Of a stretch of 64,000 nt of DNA, positions 42,560-51,136 are shown one piece after another. Origin of the DNA: Salinithrix halophila (GTDB lineage: Bacteria > Bacillota > Bacilli > Thermoactinomycetales > DSM-45169); contig NZ_JBHSAP010000015.1 of assembly GCF_042650125.1 (NCBI RefSeq), positions 248,001 to 312,000 of the forward strand, written 5' to 3'. The notes beneath the pieces were generated by a model. That model was not told where the DNA came from and made no database searches. It was given only the letters and a program-made list of their open reading frames with translations. The translations under genes and the position numbers were made by a program. Within the stretch, counting starts at the first letter, position 1, and each line of letters opens with the position of its first letter.

Positions 42560-42598
42560 TGTTACGGTTTTGTTACATAGACATTAAATTATTGTTAC
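42560..42598 (+). repeat. Three phased TGTTAC direct repeats
   Basis: TGTTAC occurs at 42560, 42571 and 42593, that is 11 and 22 bases apart, upstream of the 42661 gene. Helical phasing suggests tandem binding of a response-regulator-type protein; the spacing resembles PhoP boxes (6-mers with 5-base gaps). Confidence 0.45.
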
Positions 42599-42616
42599 GT
42601 TACGAATAACAGAATA

Positions 42617-42635
42617 GGAGGGTTTCAAACCCTCC
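42617..42635 (+). promoter_or_regulatory. Hairpin carrying a ribosome-site-like sequence in the 42661 leader
   Basis: GGAGGGTTT and AAACCCTCC are perfect complements around one base. The left arm looks like a ribosome site but is 40 bases from the start. The working site is probably GGGGG at 42647-42651. Confidence 0.4.
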
Positions 42636-42660
42636 AAAGAGAGAATGGGGGTTTTCGCTG

Positions 42661-43614
42661 GTGGAACAAAAGCCGTATACACTGGAGGAAGTCAAAGAGA
42701 GAACGTACAAGAAGAGAGATGCCTGGTGGACAGTGGTTCTTGTTGATCCGGTAGCCTCCCGTCTGGTGGTGCCGGTGGCGAATCACACCCGTATCACACC
42801 CAATCAGATTTCCGTGTTAGCCTTTTTGGTCGGGATATTTTCTGCTTATTTCTTCTATCTGGGAGATCCGACTTCGCTGGTGACGGGGGCGGTGCTGTAT
42901 CACATCAGTTTTATCTTGGATTGCATGGATGGCAAGGTCGCCCGTCTGAAGGGGAACGGCTCCGTCTTTGGGATGTGGTTGGATTACATGCTGGATCGGG
43001 TGAGGGTGGTTATCACCAGTTTTGCGATGATGGCCGGTCAATACGTTCAAACTGGGGAAGCGATTTACTTCGTCCTCGCCTTTTTGATCGTTTTCCTCGA
43101 CATGTTGCGATACATGGACGCCCTACAGCTTTACAAACTGCGGCGGGAAATGCGGAAGAAAATTAGGCAAGCAAAACGGGATGCCCGTCGAACCGTGGAT
43201 GTAGAAGGAATCGAGGGATTTGAAGAAGGTGATGGGAAAGATCTTCAGAATACGTATGAAGGTGTGGAAGAAGGGGCTTCTCCGGTCAAGAGGAAAGTCG
43301 ACTTGAACAACGCCTTCAAAAAACGCTTCGGCTGGTATCTTAAGCTTCGGGATTGGCTGGAAACGCGGCGCATCCGTCCCCACCTCTTCAGCGGTATCGA
43401 GTATCAGATGTTCATTTTCATCCTCGGCCCCTTGTCGGGAATGATTAAGGAGACCGTGGTTGCCAGTTCTGTCCTTCTGTTTATCTTTGAATTGGCCATC
43501 ATCTATAAGATGTGGCTGTCCACACAGGATTTGAACCGGGAATTGGAGGAGTTGCGGCGGGAGGAGCCGATGCTCCCCTCGATCCATAAGGAGAAAGAGC
43601 TGCATCAACTGTAA
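42661..43614 (+). CDS. CDP-alcohol phosphatidyltransferase family protein
   Basis: The 317-residue integral membrane enzyme has the family motif DCMDGKVAR..GMWLDYMLD (D-x2-DG-x2-AR-x9-G-x3-D-x3-D), which binds CDP-alcohol and metal. It makes a phospholipid or phospho-polyol by displacing CMP; the substrate cannot be read from sequence. A charged cytoplasmic insertion of about 90 residues (RREMRKKIRQAKRDARR...EEGDGKDLQ) splits the helices, and a charged tail ends the protein. Start is GTG 42661. It is a single gene preceded by phased repeats. Confidence 0.85.
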   Translation: MEQKPYTLEEVKERTYKKRDAWWTVVLVDPVASRLVVPVANHTRITPNQISVLAFLVGIFSAYFFYLGDPTSLVTGAVLYHISFILDCMDGKVARLKGNGSVFGMWLDYMLDRVRVVITSFAMMAGQYVQTGEAIYFVLAFLIVFLDMLRYMDALQLYKLRREMRKKIRQAKRDARRTVDVEGIEGFEEGDGKDLQNTYEGVEEGASPVKRKVDLNNAFKKRFGWYLKLRDWLETRRIRPHLFSGIEYQMFIFILGPLSGMIKETVVASSVLLFIFELAIIYKMWLSTQDLNRELEELRREEPMLPSIHKEKELHQL

Positions 43615-43617
43615 TAC

Positions 43618-43653
43618 AAACAAGCGATTGCCATCAGGCAATCGCTTGTTTTT
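43618..43653. terminator. Bidirectional terminator
   Basis: A 13-base perfect stem (ACAAGCGATTGCC / GGCAATCGCTTGT) with loop ATCA and T tract lies between convergent genes. Confidence 0.9.
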
Positions 43654-43663
43654 AGGAAGAGGT

Positions 43664-44029
43664 TCACAGGTTGCCGCCCATTTCCTTCAGCAGCTGTTCC
43701 GCTTCTTCAGCCCGGGTTTCATCGGTGATCACCGTGACAGAAAGATCTTCCGCTCCCCATTCGTCACTACCGTCCGCCATTCCGCTCTCTTTTTCATCGG
43801 CGGCTTGGAGGATTTCCGCTCCTTGCGTATCCGGAGAAAAGCCGGCAGGCCCCATCGTCTTGCCGAGGGTTTCCCCGATCATGATATCCATATTGCTGTT
43901 GACAGCAGTGAGGTCTGGGTTGAAGCGAGAGAGGGAAACCGTGTCGAATCCCTGTTCCTTCAGGCGTTGAACCGCTTGTTTGGCCCGCTGCTCCGAGCGA
44001 AAAAAAGCAAAGATGTTGCGTTCAGCCAT
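43664..44029 (-). CDS. YflT-like (general stress protein 17M type) small protein
   Basis: The 121-residue protein starts ERNIFAFFRSEQRAKQAVQRLKEQGFDTVSLSRF, the alternating strand-helix-strand opening of YflT/GSP17M-like domains. An acidic middle (ADEKESGMADGSDEWGAED) and a second strand-helix unit (LSVTVITDETRAEEAEQLLKEMGG) follow. There is no signal peptide. Function unknown; family members are stress-induced. The start is ATG 44029, preceded by AAGGAGG. Confidence 0.6.
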   Translation of the reverse strand: MAERNIFAFFRSEQRAKQAVQRLKEQGFDTVSLSRFNPDLTAVNSNMDIMIGETLGKTMGPAGFSPDTQGAEILQAADEKESGMADGSDEWGAEDLSVTVITDETRAEEAEQLLKEMGGNL

Positions 44030-44082
44030 GTTTCTGCCTCCTTCTTTGGATCGTCGTTCTCCTTTTATTGTGTCCTCCGAAG

Positions 44083-44331
44083 CAGTCAGATATCGAGAAC
44101 GGCCAGATCATCCATCCTTTTTTTGAACGAACAGCCAACGGCCTGTCATAGTACGGGAAAACGGGTGGCGGTCATCGGCCGGAAGACGGCGTCGGTTGGT
44201 TCGTGGGATTTGTGGTGATCGATGGGCACCCCTATGTCTTTGTAGCCAACCTGGATGGTAGCGGGGCTCAAGCGAAGGAAATCACATTGAAAATCCTGCG
44301 TAAACGAGGCCTCCTTCCCTGTTTCAGCTAA
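44083..44331 (+). pseudogene. C-terminal remnant of a class D beta-lactamase / BlaR-type sensor domain
   Basis: One frame reads FFERTANGLS, an in-frame TAG (44149-44151), then YGKTGGGHRPEDGVGWFVGFVVIDGHPYVFVANLDGSGAQAKEIT and stops at 44329-44331. The KTG box and GWFVGFV strand are typical of class D beta-lactamase or BlaR1 C-terminal domains. The part with the S-x-x-K nucleophile is absent. Only about 80 residues remain, and they are interrupted by a stop, so this is a degraded gene. Confidence 0.75.
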
Positions 44332-44345
44332 TCGTACGACAAGGA

Positions 44346-44385
44346 AAACGGCTGCAACCCCACGGAAAAGGGGTTGCAGCCGTTT
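44346..44385. terminator. Strong terminator downstream of gnd (bidirectional)
   Basis: A 16-base perfect stem (AAACGGCTGCAACCCC / GGGGTTGCAGCCGTTT) with an 8-base loop lies 11 bases past the gnd stop. Confidence 0.88.
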
Positions 44386-44395
44386 CTGCGATTTT

Positions 44396-45295
44396 TTAGT
44401 CCTTTTTTACAACGCTGTGACCACCGAATTCATTGCGAAGGGCGGAGACTACTTTACCGTGGAAGGTGTCATCCTCCAAGGAACGGTAGCGCATCATTAG
44501 GGAGAGGGTGATAACCGGCGTGACAGCTTTCAGATCGAGAGCTGTCTGGGCCGTCCACAGGCCTTCACCGGAGGATTGCATGACACCGTGGATCCCGTCG
44601 AGTTTCGGGTCTTTAGCGAAAGCCGACTCCGTCAGTTCCATCAACCAACTGCGGATGACGGAGCCGTTGGACCAGACACGAGCCACCTTTTCATAGTCGA
44701 AGGTGAAGTCGCTTTTCTCCAGTACTTCGAAGCCTTCTGCGATCGCCTGCATCATGCCGTACTCGATTCCGTTATGGACCATCTTAAGGAAGTGGCCGCT
44801 GCCGCTCTCCCCAGCGTAGTGGTAGCCGTTTTCAACGGCCATGTCCCGGAAGATCGGTTCAAGTCGATGAAAGGTGTCAGCATCGCCACCGATCATGAAG
44901 CAGGCTCCTTCCCGGGCTCCAGAGGTGCCGCCGGAGGTCCCTACGTCCATGAAGTGGATGCCTTTTTCCTTCAGCTTTTTGCCGCGGGCGATGGAATCTT
45001 GGTAGTTGGAATTACCACCGTCAAGCAAGATATCTCCTTCCTGAAGAAGAGGAAGAAGCGTGTCGATCACTTGATCGGTGACTTCCCCAGCAGGGACCAT
45101 CATCCAAATGGTACGGGGGGGTTCTAGGGAAGCCACCAATTCTTCGATACTGGATGTCGGTGTTGCCCCGGCCTCTTTCATTTTTTCCACGGCAGCCGGG
45201 GCAACATCATAAGCTGCCACCTCATGCTCATGGTCCAACAAATTCAGCACCAGGTTGGACCCCATTTTTCCCAATCCGATCATGCCCAGTTTCAT
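44396..45295 (-). CDS. gnd: 6-phosphogluconate dehydrogenase, decarboxylating (short form)
   Basis: The 299-residue enzyme oxidises 6-phosphogluconate to ribulose 5-phosphate and CO2 in the pentose phosphate route. MKLGMIGLGKMGSNLVLNLL is the NAD(P) motif, DGGNSNYQDS the substrate loop, and VGTSGGTSGAREGACFMIGG plus HFLKMVHNGIEYGMMQ hold catalytic residues. It is of the short YqeC/GndA-like class, often NAD-linked. Start ATG 45295 follows AAAGGAGT; an upstream extension has no site and no homology. Confidence 0.9.
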   Translation of the reverse strand: MKLGMIGLGKMGSNLVLNLLDHEHEVAAYDVAPAAVEKMKEAGATPTSSIEELVASLEPPRTIWMMVPAGEVTDQVIDTLLPLLQEGDILLDGGNSNYQDSIARGKKLKEKGIHFMDVGTSGGTSGAREGACFMIGGDADTFHRLEPIFRDMAVENGYHYAGESGSGHFLKMVHNGIEYGMMQAIAEGFEVLEKSDFTFDYEKVARVWSNGSVIRSWLMELTESAFAKDPKLDGIHGVMQSSGEGLWTAQTALDLKAVTPVITLSLMMRYRSLEDDTFHGKVVSALRNEFGGHSVVKKD

Positions 45296-45589
45296 TAGCT
45301 TGTACAACTCCTTTATACAGATAGTATGGATAATTGGTTCCAAGTCTAACATTCCGAGTAGAAGACCTGCATACCAGTACGATTTAAGGATATCGTTTAC
45401 GTCGTTGAGCCGGGGTATCACACCGATTTGCCTCAGGGCGATGGCGGAGAAATTATACCACAACCGCTAGCCCCCTTCGAACAGTCACAAAAGGTGTTCG
45501 AGGGGGTGGGTCGGAAATTTGGATGATAGGAAAAGCGTAGAAAGGGTAATATAGAAATGGGAAAACAGATCAGGAAAGGGCTGATTTCA

Positions 45590-45937
45590 TTGAGTTGGAT
45601 CATCAGACTGCTGATCAACGGACTGGCCGTAGTCATTGCTGCCCAGGTCATTCCCCAGATTCATGTGACAGGATTCGGCACCGCGATTCTCGTGGCTTTG
45701 GTGTTGGGGGTTATCAATACCTTCATTCGTCCCATCCTGGTTTTTTTAACACTCCCGCTCTCTTTTCTTACGTTGGGGTTATTTATCTTTATCTTGAACG
45801 CTTTCTTGTTCTGGCTGACGGGTACCTTAACCCCCGGCTTTCAGGTAGAAGGATTTATGGGTGCTCTATTGGGTTCCATCCTGGTCAGTATCATTTCCTG
45901 GCTATTGAATGGGATTTGGAAGGGAATCCGGGATTAA
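45590..45937 (+). CDS. YvlD-like (phage holin family 4 superfamily) membrane protein
   Basis: The 115-residue protein has four membrane helices in the YvlD pattern: SWIIRLLINGLAVVIAAQVIP, TAILVALVLGVINTFIRPILVFLTLPLSFLTLGLFIFILNAFLFWL and a final helix SILVSIISWLLNGIWK. Despite the database name it is a normal chromosomal protein linked to envelope stress in bacilli, not a phage gene. I favour TTG 45590 after AGGAAAGGG; ATG 45557 would add 11 basic residues. Confidence 0.8.
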   Translation: MSWIIRLLINGLAVVIAAQVIPQIHVTGFGTAILVALVLGVINTFIRPILVFLTLPLSFLTLGLFIFILNAFLFWLTGTLTPGFQVEGFMGALLGSILVSIISWLLNGIWKGIRD

Positions 45938-45947
45938 CCCTCTTAAT

Positions 45948-45979
45948 AAAGGGCGGTGCGGTAGGCGCCGTCTTTTTTT
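45948..45979 (+). terminator. Terminator after the YvlD-like gene
   Basis: GGGCGGTGC pairs with GGCGCCGTC partly through G-U pairs, then eight T. Confidence 0.65.
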
Positions 45980-46038
45980 TGGTAGGATAGGGATATAGGC
46001 ACTCAACAGGAGCCGGAGGGTAAGGGGAGGTGTACGGG

Positions 46039-47025
46039 GTGGGAAAGCATCGACGGCAACAACTAAGGAAAATCAATAAAGTCCTTGGCGGCAAGGCACT
46101 CCTGCGTCCGGCACGGGAGGGGGAAAGGGGAATCCGAGTTCAAGGTCCGGAAGGAGAAGACAACATTACATGGGACGGCTCTCTTACCCCTCAGGAAGAA
46201 GCCCTGGTGCGGCTCCTGCTTCATGAAGAGCGCGAAGAGAGGCCCCCTTCCCCACTGAGGCTGCTGGAACAGTGGGTGAAGCTGACGGCAGAAGGAGAGG
46301 AGTCACCCTTGCCGGCTCCTGCGGAAGCCCTTTTTGGGGAAGGACGCCTCCCATGCTTGTTGATCCATCGGTCCGTGAAGACGGATCTGGAGGGAATTGT
46401 ACAGAGCTACTTTGACCAGGAGGCCTGGATTCTCTCTCTTGGCAGTCGGGAACAGTTGGTACTGGTCCCTCCCAGGTTGCTCCAGGGAGAGGAAGGAGAG
46501 GAGGGGAATTCTCTGTGGAAAGAGGCGGCGGAAGGGTTGGTGGAAGCAGTCGCCTCAGAAGCCGGGGAAGAAGTGACCGCTGTTACCCACCCGCTGGTAA
46601 AGGCGGCCGGGGCGTTACCATCGGTGTTGGTTTCCCTTCGGGAAACTTACCGTATCGGTCGTCTTTTCTTTCCTGATCAGTCGGTTCATGCTGTTCTTGA
46701 TCTCTCCGTCGAGCGGTTGTTGGCTGCTTTGGACATGGATAGGATCGACCGTTTCCTGGCGGAGGTGGCACGGCTTCCATTCTGGGAGGATCGAGAGCTT
46801 TCCCGTACGTTGGAGGTCTTTCTAGCCCAGAACCTGAACCTCAGTGAAACCGCTCGCCGTCTCTATATCCATCGCAATACCCTGATCTATCGGCTGGACC
46901 GGCTCAAACAGGAAACGGAGCTTGATCCCCGGCGGCTTGAGGATGCCTTTAAGATCCATCTCGCCCTCCTCCTTGCCCGACGTCGGTGTGTCTCGGATGA
47001 GGATTCTTCCTATTCCGCCGATTAG
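46039..47025 (+). CDS. PucR/CdaR-type helix-turn-helix regulator
   Basis: The 328-residue protein has a C-terminal PucR HTH (FLAQNLNLSETARRLYIHRNTLIYRLDRLKQETELDPRRLEDAFKIHLALLLAR, about residues 265-318). The longer N-terminal region is acidic and has no recognised sensory domain, though it fits the CdaR layout. Start GTG 46039 lies about 8 bases after GGGAGG; GTG 46030 lies on the site. It is followed closely by the MsmX-type ATPase, as is common for regulators of sugar or sugar-acid uptake. Confidence 0.8.
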   Translation: MGKHRRQQLRKINKVLGGKALLRPAREGERGIRVQGPEGEDNITWDGSLTPQEEALVRLLLHEEREERPPSPLRLLEQWVKLTAEGEESPLPAPAEALFGEGRLPCLLIHRSVKTDLEGIVQSYFDQEAWILSLGSREQLVLVPPRLLQGEEGEEGNSLWKEAAEGLVEAVASEAGEEVTAVTHPLVKAAGALPSVLVSLRETYRIGRLFFPDQSVHAVLDLSVERLLAALDMDRIDRFLAEVARLPFWEDRELSRTLEVFLAQNLNLSETARRLYIHRNTLIYRLDRLKQETELDPRRLEDAFKIHLALLLARRRCVSDEDSSYSAD

Positions 47026-47132
47026 TTAACCCGCCCAAATTCACAACTCCCTTTTTGGTCCCTTTGGACATAGTCTCCCGTACCCCCTTTCGTTACAATG
47101 AAACTAACAAGGATGAAAGGGGTTTCATAACC

Positions 47133-48245
47133 ATGGCGCAGGTGAAATTGGCTCATATTTATAAACGCTACAGCAGTGATGTGACAGCGGTTTCCGATTT
47201 TGATCTCGAGATCAAGGATAAGGAATTTCTGGTGTTGGTCGGTCCCTCAGGGTGCGGGAAATCCACTACCCTTCGCATGATCGCTGGCCTGGAGGAAATT
47301 TCTGAAGGGGAATTGTATATCGGGGATCGATTGGTAAATGACGTACCGCCCAAGGATCGGGACATCGCCATGGTATTTCAGAGTTATGCACTTTATCCCC
47401 ATATGAATGTCTATCAGAACATGGCTTTCGGGCTGAAGCTGCGGAAGTTTAAAAAGGATGAAATCGACAAACGGGTTCGCGAAGCGGCTAAAATCCTTGA
47501 CATTGAGCATCTGTTGGACCGGAAACCGAAAGCCCTCTCCGGAGGACAGCGTCAGCGCGTTGCTTTGGGTCGGGCGATTGTGCGTGAACCCCAGGTTTTT
47601 CTCATGGATGAACCCCTTTCCAACTTGGATGCCAAACTTCGGGTGCAGATGCGAACAGAAATATCAAAATTACATCAGCGGCTTGAAACAACGGTCATTT
47701 ACGTGACCCATGATCAGACCGAAGCGATGACCATGGGGGATCGGATCGTCGTCATGAAGGACGGACTGATTCAGCAGGCCGCTACCCCGACAGAGATTTA
47801 CCAGCATCCGGCCAATGTTTTTGTCGCCGGTTTTATCGGTTCTCCCTCGATGAACTTTGTCGATGGGCGTTTGGAAGAGGAGGGAGGAGAGGTTCATTTC
47901 AGGGGGACCGGCTTTGATGTCAGGTTACCGGAAGGACGGGCGAAATCCCTGCGGGAACGAGGCTTCGTAGGCAAGGAAGCTATATTTGGCATCCGCCCTG
48001 AGGATATCCACGACGAACCGCTCTTTCTGGAGTCTTCACCGGAAAGCCAAGTAACCGCTAAGGTTGAAGTGGCGGAAAACATGGGTTCCGAAATGTACCT
48101 CTACCTGTCCGGGGTCGCCGATAAGTGGGTAACCGCCCGGGTTAACGCCCGTTCCCAGTTAGCTGCCGGTACGAATGTAACCCTCGCTTTGGACATGAAC
48201 AAAGTGCACATCTTTGACAAGGAGACCGAAGAAGCGGTATTCTAA
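47133..48245 (+). CDS. Multi-sugar ABC transporter ATPase (MsmX/UgpC type)
   Basis: The 370-residue ATPase has Walker A GPSGCGKST, FQSYALYPHMNV, signature LSGGQRQRVALGRA, Walker B FLMDEPLSNLDAKLR and a C-terminal TOBE/MalK-like domain (about residues 240-365, IFGIRPEDI). No permease or binding protein genes adjoin it, so it probably serves several carbohydrate importers as MsmX does in B. subtilis. ATG 47133 follows GAAAGGGG. Confidence 0.9.
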   Translation: MAQVKLAHIYKRYSSDVTAVSDFDLEIKDKEFLVLVGPSGCGKSTTLRMIAGLEEISEGELYIGDRLVNDVPPKDRDIAMVFQSYALYPHMNVYQNMAFGLKLRKFKKDEIDKRVREAAKILDIEHLLDRKPKALSGGQRQRVALGRAIVREPQVFLMDEPLSNLDAKLRVQMRTEISKLHQRLETTVIYVTHDQTEAMTMGDRIVVMKDGLIQQAATPTEIYQHPANVFVAGFIGSPSMNFVDGRLEEEGGEVHFRGTGFDVRLPEGRAKSLRERGFVGKEAIFGIRPEDIHDEPLFLESSPESQVTAKVEVAENMGSEMYLYLSGVADKWVTARVNARSQLAAGTNVTLALDMNKVHIFDKETEEAVF

Positions 48246-48256
48246 ACGTCAAACAA

Positions 48257-48289
48257 GGGCGGTTGGCTTGACGCCGGCCGCCTTTTTCC
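48257..48289 (+). terminator. Terminator between the MsmX-type gene and hprK
   Basis: GGCGGTTGGC pairs with GCCGGCCGCC (two G-U pairs), then TTTTT. Confidence 0.7.
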
Positions 48290-48308
48290 GTGTAAAGGAG
48301 GTTCGGGA

Positions 48309-49244
48309 ATGGGCAAAAAGGTCACCGTCCAAGAGATCATGGAACAGTTCAACCTGGAGATTCTTGGGGAAGAACAGGGATTAAACCGGGAGGTGGTCAC
48401 CAGCGACCTGTACCGACCTGGATTGGAGTTGGCTGGCTTTTTCACCTATTACCCGGTTGAACGGATACAGATGATGGGGCGTACCGAGCTTACCTTTATT
48501 TCGGGTCTGCCTTGGGAACAGCGGAGAGACCGGCTGGAACTACTGTGTCACAAGGATACTCCCTGTTTCTGTATCACCCGGGGGCAGGAAGTTCCCAAAG
48601 AGCTTCTCTCTGCCGCTGAGGCCAAAGGAATTCCGGTTCTTCGCACTTCCAGCGCAACCACCCGTTTTACCTCCAAAGTGACCAACTACTTGGAGAAACG
48701 ACTTGCCCCGACGACGACGATGCACGGGGTACTGGTGGATATCTATGGAGTTGGGGTCCTGATCGCCGGGTCGAGTGGAATCGGCAAGAGCGAGACGGCC
48801 TTGGAACTGGTAAAACGGGGCCATCGTCTGGTAGCGGACGATGCCGTAGAAATTCGCCAATCAGAAGAGGGAGCGTTAGCGGGGCACGCACCGGAGCTTA
48901 TCCGGTATCTCCTGGAGATTCGGGGACTGGGGATCATCAATGTGATGACCCTGTTCGGGGCAGGTGCAGTGCGGGAATATAAAAAAGTCTCCATGGTGGT
49001 TCGTCTGGAGGCCTGGCAGGAAAACCGGCAGTATGATCGACTCGGTCTGGATGAGGAACGGATCCGAATCATTGATACCGAGATCCCTATGCTTACGGTC
49101 CCGGTCCGCCCTGGCCGCAACTTGGCCGTGATCATCGAAGTAGCGGCAATGAATTTCCGCTTGAAGCGGATGGGTTATCACGCAGCCGAAAATTTCACCC
49201 AACGGCTGAACCAAAGCTTGTCTGATCCGGATGATCTGGATTGA
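48309..49244 (+). CDS. hprK: HPr kinase/phosphorylase
   Basis: The 311-residue enzyme phosphorylates HPr at the regulatory serine, the central signal of carbon catabolite repression in Firmicutes. The P-loop is GSSGIGKS (residues 154-161), followed by RLVADDAVEIR. The second signature is EIRGLGIINVMTLFGAGAV. An N-terminal domain of about 125 residues begins KKVTVQEIMEQFNLEILGEEQGLNR. ATG 48309 follows AAAGGAGG. The order hprK-lgt-ppaX-yvoF is as in B. subtilis. Confidence 0.96.
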   Translation: MGKKVTVQEIMEQFNLEILGEEQGLNREVVTSDLYRPGLELAGFFTYYPVERIQMMGRTELTFISGLPWEQRRDRLELLCHKDTPCFCITRGQEVPKELLSAAEAKGIPVLRTSSATTRFTSKVTNYLEKRLAPTTTMHGVLVDIYGVGVLIAGSSGIGKSETALELVKRGHRLVADDAVEIRQSEEGALAGHAPELIRYLLEIRGLGIINVMTLFGAGAVREYKKVSMVVRLEAWQENRQYDRLGLDEERIRIIDTEIPMLTVPVRPGRNLAVIIEVAAMNFRLKRMGYHAAENFTQRLNQSLSDPDDLD

Positions 49245-49249
49245 ACAGG

Positions 49250-49276
49250 GCCCTGCCATTCCGGCGGGGTTTTTTC
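49250..49276 (+). terminator. Terminator after hprK
   Basis: CCCTGCC pairs with GGCGGGG (one G-U), then seven T. lgt has a separate leader. Confidence 0.7.
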
Positions 49277-49411
49277 GTAGATCCGGTAAATGAAGTGATT
49301 TTCCGGGGCAACTTCCCCTTGGGTAGCCGCGTTTCTTTTGGGGGAGAAGTAGGTTAAAATGGAATAAGACTTTTTGGGTACCAAAAGATATGAAGGAGGA
49401 AACCGTACGAC

Positions 49412-50317
49412 ATGCATATGGCGCAGGTGATCGATCCTGTGGCTGTTTCTCTGGGACCTCTGCAGATTCACTGGTACGGAATCATCATGGGTTCAGCAGC
49501 GCTGCTGGGTCTGTGGGTGGCAATCCTGGAAGGTAAACGGCACGGATTAAACAGCGAATTGTTTCTGGACATGATGATCTGGGTGATCCCCGCCGCGATT
49601 GTGGGGGCCCGGTTATACTATGTCGCTTTTGAATGGGATTACTATCTGATGAACCCCGGCGACATCTTTGCTGTATGGAAAGGCGGTTTGGCCATCCATG
49701 GCGGATTGATCGGTGCCTTGCTGGCCGGTGCAGTCTTTTTCAAAAAGCGGGATGTTTCCTTCCTGCAAATGGCCGATATCATTGCGCCTAGCATCATTCT
49801 CGGCCAGGCGATTGGCCGTTGGGGAAACTTTATGAACCAGGAAGCTCATGGGGGTGAAGTGAGCCGTTCCTTCCTCGAAGGATTGCACCTTCCCAATTGG
49901 ATCATCGAGCAGATGAACATAGAGGGTGTCTATTATCATCCGACTTTTCTCTATGAATCCCTTTGGAATCTGGCGGGGTTCCTCCTGCTCCTGGGCCTTC
50001 GTAAATGGAATCCCCGCCGAGGAGAGATATTCTTTACCTATCTGATGTGGTATTCTCTTGGCCGTTTCTTTATTGAGGGATTACGGACGGATAGTCTTAC
50101 CTTTGAAGGCCCCGCTTGGCTGGCCGACCTGATAAACGGGCTGTGGTCTCCGATGAGAGTTCTTTTTGAACCGGGGATGATGGCTGACGGGAATATTCGC
50201 ATCGCTCAGTTGGTCAGCCTCGGGCTGGTACTGGCAGGCCTGACCTTGACCATTGTACGACGGGTGCGTGGACTGGCCAGAGACCCCTATCTTGCGAAGG
50301 AAGAGGTTACGGGATGA
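49412..50317 (+). CDS. lgt: Prolipoprotein diacylglyceryl transferase
   Basis: The 301-residue membrane enzyme transfers diacylglycerol to the lipobox cysteine of prolipoproteins. The signature GRWGNFMNQEAHG is present, with GGLAIHGG and the LYESLWN segment. Seven hydrophobic helices can be counted. ATG 49412 follows AAGGAGG at 12 bases. At least one probable substrate, the lipoprotein at 6553, lies in this window. Confidence 0.96.
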   Translation: MHMAQVIDPVAVSLGPLQIHWYGIIMGSAALLGLWVAILEGKRHGLNSELFLDMMIWVIPAAIVGARLYYVAFEWDYYLMNPGDIFAVWKGGLAIHGGLIGALLAGAVFFKKRDVSFLQMADIIAPSIILGQAIGRWGNFMNQEAHGGEVSRSFLEGLHLPNWIIEQMNIEGVYYHPTFLYESLWNLAGFLLLLGLRKWNPRRGEIFFTYLMWYSLGRFFIEGLRTDSLTFEGPAWLADLINGLWSPMRVLFEPGMMADGNIRIAQLVSLGLVLAGLTLTIVRRVRGLARDPYLAKEEVTG

Positions 50318-50473
50318 GTCAAATCGACTGACCAACATCATCCTGATGTTCCTCTTCCTAGCCGTCTATTACGCTGGGAACACCCTTCCCTCCTCGATAT
50401 CGATGGGTTGCTGCCTGGGGTCGTCCGCTTAAAGGAGTGTACGTTGCCGGCGCTTCGTGGAAGGAGAGACAGT

Positions 50474-51136
50474 ATGAAATTTGATACGATTTTGTTTGAT
50501 CTCGATGGCACACTTCTGGATACTACTCCTCTTATTTTGGCATCTTTCCAACATACCTTGGATCGATTTTGCCCCGGTCAATATAGGGAGGAGGATGTGC
50601 TTGCCTGTTTGGGTGAACCGTTGCGTGATCAGATGAAGCGTTTCGGAGGAGAAGAACGAGCGGATGTGATGGTGGATACCTATCGTGAGCACAATATCAG
50701 CCATCACGACCAATTGGTGAACGCTTTCCCGGGTGTATTGGAAACGGTACGGCGTTTTCATCAAGAAGGCATCAGGCTGGGAGTGGTCTCCAACAAACAG
50801 CGGATCACCGTCGAGATGGGGTTGGCCCTTTGCGGATTGGCTTCCTTTATCGATGCAGTGGTCTGCCATGGGGACACGGAGAAGGCAAAACCGGATCCCG
50901 CTCCTCTCTACCTTGCCCTGAAACAGATGAACGGGTTACCAGAGCGTGCCTTGATGGTCGGGGACAGCCGTTACGATATTCTAGCGGCGAAGGGTGCCGG
51001 TATCGCCTCTGCCGGAGTGGCCTGGGCAGCTCATGGGTCTGAATCCCTCCGCCCGTATAAACCGGATTATATGCTGGAGGAGATACAGGATTTATACGGC
51101 ATCCTGGGTTTTTCCCGTATAGGCGGGAACGTGTGA
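50474..51136 (+). CDS. ppaX: HAD-family pyrophosphatase PpaX
   Basis: The 220-residue HAD hydrolase has DLDGTLLDTTPL (nucleophile and acid aspartates), GVVSNK (motif II) and MVGDSRYDILAAKGAG (motif IV). PpaX hydrolyses pyrophosphate released when HprK acts as phosphorylase. Synteny with hprK and lgt supports this over other small HAD phosphatases. ATG 50474 follows GGAAGGAGA. Confidence 0.88.
   Translation: MKFDTILFDLDGTLLDTTPLILASFQHTLDRFCPGQYREEDVLACLGEPLRDQMKRFGGEERADVMVDTYREHNISHHDQLVNAFPGVLETVRRFHQEGIRLGVVSNKQRITVEMGLALCGLASFIDAVVCHGDTEKAKPDPAPLYLALKQMNGLPERALMVGDSRYDILAAKGAGIASAGVAWAAHGSESLRPYKPDYMLEEIQDLYGILGFSRIGGNV

Noticed and set aside
43628..44218. Plus-strand frame of 196 codons opposite the YflT-like gene
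   Set aside because: It runs antisense through a real gene and into the beta-lactamase remnant in the wrong frame.
45590..45937. Prophage signal from the holin-family name
   Set aside because: YvlD-type proteins carry that family label but are ordinary chromosomal membrane proteins; no phage genes are near.
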